A stretch of 60,821 nt of DNA from contig JAGHUM010000070.1 of the NCBI GenBank assembly GCA_018064855.1, positions 1 to 60,821 of the forward strand, given 5' to 3'. The position numbers and the translations under genes were made by a program. Under the pieces are notes generated by a model. The model was not told the DNA's origin. It saw only the letters and a list, made by a program, of their open reading frames with translations, and made no database searches. Below, in pieces: positions 28,101 to 36,000 of the stretch. Origin of the DNA: Candidatus Physcocola equi (GTDB lineage: Bacteria; Bacteroidota; Bacteroidia; Bacteroidales; Paludibacteraceae). Positions within the stretch are counted from its first letter, which is position 1. Every line of letters begins with the position of its first letter.

Positions 28101-28634
28101 ATGAGCAACTGGTTTGAATGTAAAGTTAAGTATGGAAAAGTAGATGGCGGTAAGGCTAAAAAAGTGAGTGAAACTTATCTTGTTGATGCTATCAGCTTTT
28201 CCGAGGCGGAAGAGCGAGTAAGCCGTGAAGTCGCGCCTTTTGTGACTGGCGAATTTGCCATCATGGGCATGAAAAAAGCCCAGGTGAATGAAATTTTCCC
28301 TCACGAAGAAGGCGATCGTTGGTTCAAATGCAAGGTGATTTTCATCACTGTGGACGAAGTGAAAGCAACTGAGAAAAAGATTTCAAGCACGATTCTTGTT
28401 TTTGGTTCCACTATTGATGATGCTTGGGACCACCTTACCTCAAGTCTTTCCGATTCGATGAGTGATTATGAAGTGGCGTCTATTGCCGAAACGAATATTA
28501 TGGATATTTTCCCTTATTCGAGTGAAACAGGTAGCGGTCTGACTCCGGAAAAGAAGAACTTGGGTGTGGATGCGAATGCTGATTATCAAGATCTCCTCTC
28601 CCCAGAGGCTTCTTCTGCTGAAGATATGGCCTGA
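28101..28634 (+). CDS. DUF4494 family protein
   Basis: A 177-residue cytosolic protein. The DUF4494 domain covers about residues 3-142, with the start NWFECKVKYGKVDGGKAKKVSETYLVDA followed by a second repeat-like half beginning RWFKCKVIFITVDEV, so the domain looks like an internal duplication. The last 35 residues are a disordered acidic tail. The family is typical of Bacteroidales and of unknown function. The YggS gene follows 31 bases later, suggesting co-transcription. Confidence 0.88.
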   Translation: MSNWFECKVKYGKVDGGKAKKVSETYLVDAISFSEAEERVSREVAPFVTGEFAIMGMKKAQVNEIFPHEEGDRWFKCKVIFITVDEVKATEKKISSTILVFGSTIDDAWDHLTSSLSDSMSDYEVASIAETNIMDIFPYSSETGSGLTPEKKNLGVDANADYQDLLSPEASSAEDMA

Positions 28635-28665
28635 TTTTGTCATAAAGAAATAATTTCGTTAGATA

Positions 28666-29331
28666 ATGTCATCCATTGCTGAAAGAATAAATGAAATAAA
28701 CGCAGAGTTACCAGGCTCAACTCGCCTTGTTGCTGTGTCAAAGTATCATCCTGCCGATGCCGTTGCGGAAGCGTACGCTGCAGGTCAGCGTGTTTTTGGC
28801 GAAAGCCATGTGCAGGAGGTGGTAACCAAATACAATGAACTGCCGAAAGATATAGAATGGCATTTTATTGGACATCTGCAGACCAATAAGGTGAAATACA
28901 TCGCACCTTTCATTTCCCTTATTCATAGTGTGGATTCTTTTCATTTGCTCGATGAAATAGAAAAACAGGCATCTAAGTGTAATCGCGTTATTGCTGTGCT
29001 TCTCGAGTTGCATGTGGCGCAAGAAGAAACAAAATTCGGTTTTTCAACAGAAAGTCTGAAATCTGACATTTTAGCGGGGAAGTTGAAGGAATATCCTCAT
29101 GTGGAGTTTAAGGGCATCATGGGGATGGCGTCGCACACAGATTCTGTAGAGCTCATTCAGCAGGATTTTCACCAAATCGCAGCCTTTTACAAAGAAATGA
29201 AGACAATAGTTCCTTCTTTCTCCGAGTTGTCAATGGGCATGAGTGGCGATTATAGAATAGCCCTCCAAGAGGGAAGCTCTCTTGTCAGAATTGGCTCTTA
29301 CATTTTCGGAGAGCGTGATTATTCTAAATAG
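28666..29331 (+). CDS. YggS/PLPBP family pyridoxal-phosphate homeostasis protein
   Basis: A 221-residue PLP-binding protein with the alanine-racemase-like TIM barrel and no known catalytic activity; relatives maintain vitamin B6 homeostasis. The PLP Lys is in VAVSKYHP near residue 26. Family motifs FGESHVQE, WHFIGHLQTNKVKYI and the C-terminal LSMGMSGDYRIALQEGSSLVRIGS are all present, at normal length. The gene follows DUF4494 and precedes a small acidic protein. Confidence 0.95.
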   Translation: MSSIAERINEINAELPGSTRLVAVSKYHPADAVAEAYAAGQRVFGESHVQEVVTKYNELPKDIEWHFIGHLQTNKVKYIAPFISLIHSVDSFHLLDEIEKQASKCNRVIAVLLELHVAQEETKFGFSTESLKSDILAGKLKEYPHVEFKGIMGMASHTDSVELIQQDFHQIAAFYKEMKTIVPSFSELSMGMSGDYRIALQEGSSLVRIGSYIFGERDYSK

Positions 29332-29384
29332 TGCAGACTTGCTCTTTTGTAAACAATAATCTTAATAAACATAAAATTTTTGTC

Positions 29385-29705
29385 ATGAGTAACCAAGAAG
29401 AACTTGATATGTATGATGATAAAGAGGCTATCGACTTTATCTTGTCTCATATACCTTCCGATCTTAAGCCAAAAGCAGATGCGGAAAAGGTGAAATTTGT
29501 CCTCGATCTCGAAGAGGAGTTCTACGAAGAAAAAGGATATTTTGACGAGGACCTAGATGAAGACAGCATTGAAGTGGACGAGGATGAAGTTTTTGAGGCT
29601 GTCTGCAATAAAATCCGTGAGGCAAATCGTCAAAACGAAATTCCAGGAGATTTGGTGGATGCAATTCTCACAGCCGATTATCAATTCCTTGAGGAAATCG
29701 ATTGA
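29385..29705 (+). CDS. Small highly acidic protein
   Basis: A 106-residue protein dominated by Asp and Glu (for instance EEEFYEEKGYFDEDLDEDSIEVDEDEV). I choose the ATG at 29385 because a longer frame from 29331 overlaps the yggS stop and adds an unlikely Asn-rich leader. No family is assigned with confidence. It is cytosolic and probably co-transcribed with yggS. Confidence 0.72.
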   Translation: MSNQEELDMYDDKEAIDFILSHIPSDLKPKADAEKVKFVLDLEEEFYEEKGYFDEDLDEDSIEVDEDEVFEAVCNKIREANRQNEIPGDLVDAILTADYQFLEEID

Positions 29706-29852
29706 TTTTGGGAACTATGTTTTTTCCTTTATTTGTTAAAATTTTCCTAAAATATGCTCTAAAATATAACCTTTGGGCTTGATTACAGAGAAAATATATA
29801 AAAAATGTGAAAATTTTAACAAAAAATTAGTACAACGTTGTTGAATTCTGCG

Positions 29853-29860
29853 TATCTTTG
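29853..29860 (+). promoter_or_regulatory. -7 box upstream of the repetitive lipoprotein gene
   Basis: TATCTTTG matches TAnnTTTG and lies 64 bases before the ATG at 29924. TTG repeats near 29838-29843 are closer than a normal -33 box. Confidence 0.55.
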
Positions 29861-29923
29861 CAGCGTCAAAACAAAACAAGAATTGACAAGATAACAAGTT
29901 GTTAAATTTTTATATTTCTCAAA

Positions 29924-30172
29924 ATGAAAAAAGTAGTTTTATTTTTCGCTGTATGTGCTTCTGTAGCACTTTCTTCATGTGGTAATTGCTGCTCAAACGC
30001 TGCTGCAACTGTAGATTCTGCTGCTGCAACTGTAGATTCAGCTGTTGCTACCGTAGATTCAGCTGCTAACGCTGCTGTTGATTCTGCAGCTGCTGCTGTT
30101 GCTGCTGCTGATTCAACTGTAAAGGCTGTTGCTGATTCTGCAGCTGCTGCTGTTGCTGAAGTTGCTAAGTAA
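29924..30172 (+). CDS. Small Ala-rich repetitive lipoprotein
   Basis: An 82-residue protein with a signal peptide and lipobox (VALSSCGN). The mature part is almost entirely Ala, Val, Asp and Ser arranged in about seven copies of a unit close to AATVDSA, predicted to form one long amphipathic helix reminiscent of the Lpp-type trimeric helix, although no homology is claimed. The repeat is also visible at DNA level. It has its own -7 box and a strong terminator, indicating a separate and possibly well-expressed transcript. Confidence 0.85.
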   Translation: MKKVVLFFAVCASVALSSCGNCCSNAAATVDSAAATVDSAVATVDSAANAAVDSAAAAVAAADSTVKAVADSAAAAVAEVAK

Positions 30173-30193
30173 TTTCGCGAAAAAAGAAATCTT

Positions 30194-30225
30194 AAAGGTC
30201 AAGTTCTTTGAACTTGACCTTTTTT
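30194..30225 (+). terminator. Intrinsic terminator after the lipoprotein gene
   Basis: A 13-bp perfect stem (AAAGGTCAAGTTC and its complement) with a TTT loop is followed by seven T residues. Confidence 0.92.
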
Positions 30226-30263
30226 GTTATGCCCTTTCTTGAACGCATTTGCTCAAAAATCTG

Positions 30264-30271
30264 TATCTTTG
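30264..30271 (+). promoter_or_regulatory. -7 box upstream of rarA
   Basis: TATCTTTG lies 32 bases before the rarA ATG. Confidence 0.6.
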
Positions 30272-30295
30272 CGAAGATAAATATAATTGAAAGAT

Positions 30296-31567
30296 ATGCA
30301 ACCGCTGGCTGAACGAATGAGACCTAAGTCGCTCGACGACTATATCGGACAATCACATCTTGTGGGAGACCATGCTGTCCTCCGTAAAATGATGGAAGCC
30401 AAGCGGATATCTTCTATCATCCTGTGGGGACCTCCTGGTGTTGGCAAAACGACTTTGGCAAATATCATTGCACGCCACATCGGAGCTCCTTTTTTCACTT
30501 TGAGTGCTGTTACTGCCGGTGTGAAAGAAGTGCGCGAAGTGATTGAAAAAGCAAAGCAATCCCGTTTTTTCGATGCTCCAACTCCTATCCTCTTTATTGA
30601 TGAAATTCATCGCTTTTCCAAGTCTCAGCAAGATTCTCTTCTCGGAGCTGTTGAGCAGGGCGCTGTGACGCTTATTGGTGCCACAACTGAAAACCCGTCT
30701 TTTGAGGTGATTACCCCTTTGCTGTCTCGTTGCCAGGTCTATGTGCTTAAGCCTCTCGATGCGGATGGCTTGCTTGCTTTGGCTAATAAGGTGATAACGA
30801 CCGACTTTGAACTTAGAAAAAGAAACATTGAGCTGAAGGAGACTGAGGCTTTGTTGCGTTTTGCCGGTGGTGATGCAAGAAAACTTCTCAACATCATTGA
30901 ACTTGTGGCAAATTCCGAAGCTGGTGACCAAGTCGTGTTTACCAATGAAAAGGTTATCGCGTGCCTGCAGGAGAATCCCAATGCGTATGATAAAGACGGA
31001 GAAATGCATTATGACATTATTTCCGCTTTCATTAAGTCCATTCGTGGATCCGACCCGGATGCCGCTATTTATTGGCTCGCTCGCATGATTGATGGGGGAG
31101 AGGACCCCAAGTTTATCGCGAGACGTTTGGTTATATCCGCGTCTGAAGACATTGGACTTGCTAATCCTAATGCGTTGCTCATTGCTAATGCGTGTTTTGA
31201 TGCCCTTGCAAAAATAGGATGGCCGGAAGGTAGAATCCCTTTGGCCGAGGCGACTATTTATCTCGCGTCCAGCCCGAAAAGCAATTCTGCCTACAATGCG
31301 ATTAACACCGCTCTTGAAAATATCCGTCAAAATGGTGCGGATGCTGTGCCCATTCATTTGAGAAATGCTCCAACCAAGTTGATGGATAAACTTGGTTATG
31401 GCAAAGATTATAAATATGCTCATGATTATCCCGGACATTTTATTGCTCAGCAATATATGCCCGACAAACATATTCATGATCGATTCTGGCACCCCCAGGA
31501 AAATGCGCAGGAAAACAAACTTGCCGATTATATGCGCAGATGTTGGGGCGACCGCTTTGACAAATAA
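30296..31567 (+). CDS. rarA: Replication-associated recombination protein RarA (MgsA)
   Basis: AAA+ ATPase of the clamp-loader class acting at stalled replication forks. Walker A is GPPGVGKTT near residue 48, Walker B ILFIDEIHRF follows, sensor 1 is IGATTENPSF, and the C-terminal MgsA domain includes HYDIISAFIKSIRGSDPDAAIYWLARM. Length is about 423 residues, normal for the family. I start at the ATG at 30296 (MQPLAERMRPKS), which gives the family-typical N-terminus; an upstream in-frame TTG at 30287 is less likely. The CobW gene follows 24 bases later. Confidence 0.96.
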   Translation: MQPLAERMRPKSLDDYIGQSHLVGDHAVLRKMMEAKRISSIILWGPPGVGKTTLANIIARHIGAPFFTLSAVTAGVKEVREVIEKAKQSRFFDAPTPILFIDEIHRFSKSQQDSLLGAVEQGAVTLIGATTENPSFEVITPLLSRCQVYVLKPLDADGLLALANKVITTDFELRKRNIELKETEALLRFAGGDARKLLNIIELVANSEAGDQVVFTNEKVIACLQENPNAYDKDGEMHYDIISAFIKSIRGSDPDAAIYWLARMIDGGEDPKFIARRLVISASEDIGLANPNALLIANACFDALAKIGWPEGRIPLAEATIYLASSPKSNSAYNAINTALENIRQNGADAVPIHLRNAPTKLMDKLGYGKDYKYAHDYPGHFIAQQYMPDKHIHDRFWHPQENAQENKLADYMRRCWGDRFDK

Positions 31568-31591
31568 TTTAAGACAAAAAGAAAATTTCAT

Positions 31592-32968
31592 ATGAGAACA
31601 GAACCCATTCCTGTCACCCTCCTGACCGGCTATCTCGGCAGCGGTAAGACTACTTTGCTTAATCATATTCTTTCCAACAAAAAAGGATTGAAATTCGCTG
31701 TTATCGTCAACGATATTGGTGAAGTTAATATCGATGAGTCGCTGATCCAAAAGGGTGGTGTGGTCAATTCAAAAGACGATAGTCTTGTCCCTCTTTCTAA
31801 TGGTTGCATTTGTTGTACACTGAAACAGGACTTGATTGAGCAATTGACCGATTTAGCCAATTCACACAAATTCGATTATATCGTTATTGAAGCGAGTGGT
31901 ATTTGCGAGCCTGTGCCTATTGCTCAGACAATCACTTCAATGGCCGATATGGCTAAGAAGTATGGCTTGCCACAAATCGTTCGCCTCGATTCGGTCATCA
32001 CTGTCGTGGATGCATTGCGCATGACGCAGGAGTTCGGATGCGGCAGCGAACTTGTAAAAGACAATATCGACGAAGAGGATATCGAGAATCTGGTGATTCA
32101 GCAAATTGAATTCTGCGATGTAATTTTGTTGAATAAGGTGAGTGAAGTGAAACCTGAGGAATTGACAAAACTCAAGTTGGTCATCAAGCAACTTCAACCA
32201 ACTGCGGAAATTATTGAGACTGATTATGCTAATGTCGATGTGGAACGCATCGTGAACTCTCACAGATTCGATTTTGAAAAGGCTGTTCTTTCTGCTGGCT
32301 GGATTGCTGAAATGGAAAACACCTTTGAAGACGATGAGGAAGAAGAACACCACCATCACCACCATCATCATGATGAGGAGGATGAAGAGGTTTGCGAGAA
32401 ATGTCACCATCATCACGCTCCAGGTGAAGAATGCCATCAAGATCACGATGATGAGGAATGTCATTGCCACCATGATGAAGAAGAAGAATGCCATTGCCAC
32501 CATCATGATGATGACGATGATGATGAACACGAACACCATCATCATGGTCCACACTGCCATTGCCATCATTGTCAGGGCGAGGCGGAGGAATACGGAATCG
32601 GTACGTTTGTTTATATTCGCCGCGATCCGTTCAACCGTAACAAATTCCTTAATTGGGCAGGCAAAAAGTGGGATAAGAGCATTATTCGCACTAAGGGCGT
32701 GACGTATTTTGAAGATGAAGCCAATATGTCATATATGTTCGAACAGGCCGGAACGCAAAAGAATCTCCGTGAATCTGGTCTCTGGATCGCTTCTGCTCCT
32801 GAAGATGAAAAGAAGCAGATTTTAGCGGAGAACCCAGATATGCTCCGTGAGTGGAAAGAACCTTATGGAGACCGTATTCAGAAAATTGTGTTTATTGGTC
32901 AGAAAATGGACAAAGATGCCATTATAAAGTCTTTGGATGCTTGTTTGGTTAAAACTGATAGTTTTTAA
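31592..32968 (+). CDS. CobW/COG0523 G3E GTPase with a long His/Asp/Cys-rich insertion
   Basis: Metallochaperone-type GTPase of 458 residues. Walker A is GYLGSGKTT at residues 13-21, the CxCC metal motif is GCICC at 71-75, and NKV serves as the base-recognition motif. Between the GTPase domain and the CobW C-terminal domain lies an approximately 85-residue insertion (about 248-332) made almost only of His, Asp, Glu and Cys, including an uninterrupted run of eight His. Such tracts bind Zn, Co or Ni. The most likely role is zinc or cobalt delivery, but the client is unknown. It follows rarA by 24 bases. Confidence 0.92.
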   Translation: MRTEPIPVTLLTGYLGSGKTTLLNHILSNKKGLKFAVIVNDIGEVNIDESLIQKGGVVNSKDDSLVPLSNGCICCTLKQDLIEQLTDLANSHKFDYIVIEASGICEPVPIAQTITSMADMAKKYGLPQIVRLDSVITVVDALRMTQEFGCGSELVKDNIDEEDIENLVIQQIEFCDVILLNKVSEVKPEELTKLKLVIKQLQPTAEIIETDYANVDVERIVNSHRFDFEKAVLSAGWIAEMENTFEDDEEEEHHHHHHHHDEEDEEVCEKCHHHHAPGEECHQDHDDEECHCHHDEEEECHCHHHDDDDDDEHEHHHHGPHCHCHHCQGEAEEYGIGTFVYIRRDPFNRNKFLNWAGKKWDKSIIRTKGVTYFEDEANMSYMFEQAGTQKNLRESGLWIASAPEDEKKQILAENPDMLREWKEPYGDRIQKIVFIGQKMDKDAIIKSLDACLVKTDSF

Positions 32969-33008
32969 TTCCATTTTGTATTAATTTGTAAATTGTTCAT
33001 AACTTTTT

Positions 33009-33055
33009 TCGGATATTTTCGCCGGGATATTTTAATTTTCGGTGAAAATGTCCGA
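33009..33055 (+). promoter_or_regulatory. Large hairpin in the leader upstream of the CPSase gene
   Basis: Bases 33009-33024 pair with 33040-33055 as a 16-bp stem including two G-T wobbles, with a 15-base AT-rich loop, and TTTT follows. It lies 40 bases before the CPSase ATG. It may be the terminator of the CobW gene or a leader element or attenuator for carbamoyl-phosphate synthesis. Confidence 0.55.
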
Positions 33056-33095
33056 ATTTTGTATGATTTTAGAATTCTGATTTAGACATCTGAAT

Positions 33096-36000
33096 ATGCA
33101 AAGTTTTAAACCACTGAATTTAGTGCTGGAAGACGGTACAGTCTTCAAAGGTAAATCTTTCGGCTTCGAGGCTCCTGTAGCTGGTGAAGTAGTGTTTAAT
33201 ACGGCGATGGTTGGCTATCCTGAAAGCCTTACCGACCCTTCTTATTCGGGACAGATCCTCACCGTTACTTTCCCTCTCGTTGGTAATTACGGAGTGCCTG
33301 CCGAAGAACTCGACGAAAATGGATTGTCTAAATTCTTTGAGTCCGAGAAAATCCAAGTCTCAGGTCTCATTGTCGCTGATTATTCTCCTGAATATTGCCA
33401 CTGGAATGCGAAACGCAGTCTGGGCGATTGGCTTAAGGAACAGAAGATCCCAGCCATCACCGGCGTTGATACTCGTGAACTTACCCGTATTGTTCGCGAA
33501 AAAGGTACTCTCAAAGGTAAATTGGTGTTCCCAGATGGTGAAGATATTCCTTTTGTAAATCCTGATGATGAAAACCAGGTCGCAAAGGTGAGCTGCAAGG
33601 AAGTCGTAACTTATGGAAATGGTAAATACAAAGTCGTTTTGGTCGATTGTGGTGTTAAAAACAACATTATCCGCTGTCTCCTCTCTCGCGATACAACCGT
33701 AACACGCGTGCCTTGGAACTACGACTTCACTAATCTTGAATATGACGGCCTTTTCATTTCCAACGGACCTGGCGACCCTAATTATTGCGACGCCACCGTT
33801 GAAAATATCCGCAAAGCAATGCAGAAATACCCAGAAAAGCCAATTTTTGGTATCTGTATGGGTAATCAGTTGCTCTCTAAGGCAAGCGGAGCTAAGGTCT
33901 CTAAATTGAAATATGGTCACCGTGGTCACAATCAGCCTGTTCAGCTCGTAGGAACTACAAAGGCTTTCATCACATCTCAAAACCATGGTTTCGCTGTTGA
34001 GACAAATACTCTTGGCGCTGATTGGGAACCATTGTTCGTCAATATGAACGATGGAACCAATGAAGGTATCCAGCATAAGACTAAACCTTATTTTTCTGCA
34101 CAGTTCCATCCAGAAGCTGCAAGCGGACCTAAAGATACTGAATTCTTCTTCGATGAGTTCGTGAAGGTGATGGCTAAACCTGGATATCGTCCTTTCTCTG
34201 ATGTCAAGAAGGAAGCGTTCACGGGCCCATCTTCTTATAAGAAGGTCCTTTTGCTCGGTTCGGGCGCACTCAAAATCGGTGAGGCTGGTGAGTTTGACTA
34301 TTCGGGTTCTCAAGCCCTCAAGGCACTTAAAGAAGAAGGTATCTCTACTGTGCTCATCAACCCTAATATCGCCACAGTGCAGACTTCCGAAGGTGTCGCT
34401 GATAAGGTATATTTCTTGCCTGTCACCCCAGACTTTGTCGAGAAAGTTATTGAAAAGGAAAGACCAGACGGTATCTTCCTGTCTTTCGGTGGTCAGACTG
34501 CCCTCAACTGTGGTGTGGCTCTCTATCGCAGTGGTGTCCTTAAGAAATACAACGTACAGGTTCTCGGTACTCCTGTTCAGGCAATTATTGATACGGAAGA
34601 CCGTGAGATATTTAATGAACGTCTTTCGGAAATCAACGTCAACTATATCAAGAGCGAAGCCGTTACCGATTTGGACAGCGCTGTGGCTGCTGCCAACAAA
34701 CTCGGTTATCCAGTAATTGTCCGTGCGGCTTATGCGCTCGGCGGACTCGGATCAGGATTCTGTGACAACGATGAACAATTGAAGGAGTTGGTTGAAAAAG
34801 CATTCACTTATTCTCCGCAGGTGCTCGTTGAAAAATCTCTTAAAGGATGGAAGGAAATTGAATACGAGGTTGTCCGTGATAAATATGACAACTGTATTAC
34901 CGTCTGCAACATGGAAAACTTCGACCCTCTTGGCATTCACACCGGTGAATCAATCGTCGTTGCTCCTTCTCAGACTCTTTCAAACCACGATTTCCACAAA
35001 CTTCGTGAATTGGCAATCCGTATCATTCGCCATATTGGTATTGTCGGTGAATGCAATGTTCAATATGCGTACGACCCTAATTCAGACGACTATCGTGTTA
35101 TCGAAGTGAATGCACGTCTCAGCCGTTCTTCTGCTTTGGCTTCTAAGGCAACTGGTTATCCTCTCGCTTTTGTGGCTGCTAAACTTGGTATGGGTTATGG
35201 TCTTCCTGAATTAAAGAATTCGGTAACAAAGGTTACTTCAGCATTCTTTGAACCTGCTCTCGACTATATCGTATGTAAGATCCCTCGTTGGGACCTTGGT
35301 AAGTTCCAAGGCGTTTCTCGCTTGCTCGGTTCTTCGATGAAGAGTGTGGGTGAAGTGATGAGCATCGGACGTAATTTCGAAGAGGTGATTCAGAAAGGAC
35401 TCCGCATGATTGGACAAGGTATGCACGGCTTTGTTGCAAACAAGAAGATGCACACCGATGAACTTGATACTGCACTTTCGATGCCGACCGATAAACGTAT
35501 ATTCTACATAGCGCAGGCTTTGCATGAAGATTATACTGTTGATAGAATTCACGAACTTACTAAAATCGATAAGTGGTTCCTCCAGAAATTGGAGAATATT
35601 GTTAAGCATGAATCGATCCTTTCTCAATTTAATAAATTGGAAGAGGTGCCAGATGAAGAGCTTCGTTATGTGAAGCTGCTTGGCTTCTCTGATTTCCAGG
35701 TGGCTCGTTTGGTGACTAAATGCTCAGACAACGATCTTGATGATGTTGTACTCGACGTTCGCAAATACCGCAAGAGCCGTGGTATCACTCCTTCTGTCAA
35801 GCAGATTGATACCCTTGCTGCGGAATATCCTGCACAAACCAACTACTTGTATGTGACTTACGATGCGTCTGCAAGTGATATCAATTACGAAAATGATAAA
35901 AAATCAGTTGTCGTTCTTGGCTCCGGTGCTTATCGAATCGGTAGTTCTGTTGAGTTTGACTGGTGTGGCGTGAACGCTCTCAATACCATTCGTAAGGAAG

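Noticed and set aside
30353..31750. 465-residue minus-strand reading frame
   Set aside because: It is antisense to the complete rarA gene, whose motifs are unambiguous, and the antisense product has no recognisable features.
31937..32569. Met/Val/Ile-rich minus-strand frame looking like a membrane protein
   Set aside because: It is the complement of the His/Asp codon run in the CobW gene; the hydrophobicity is an artefact of reading GAT/CAT repeats backwards.
32335..32590. Tandem DNA repeat or CRISPR-like array
   Set aside because: It is low-complexity coding sequence for a His/Asp-rich insertion within an intact GTPase gene; there are no spaced identical repeats.
33360..34313. 317-residue minus-strand reading frame
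   Set aside because: Antisense to the glutaminase part of the fused CPSase gene, which is clearly the real coding strand.
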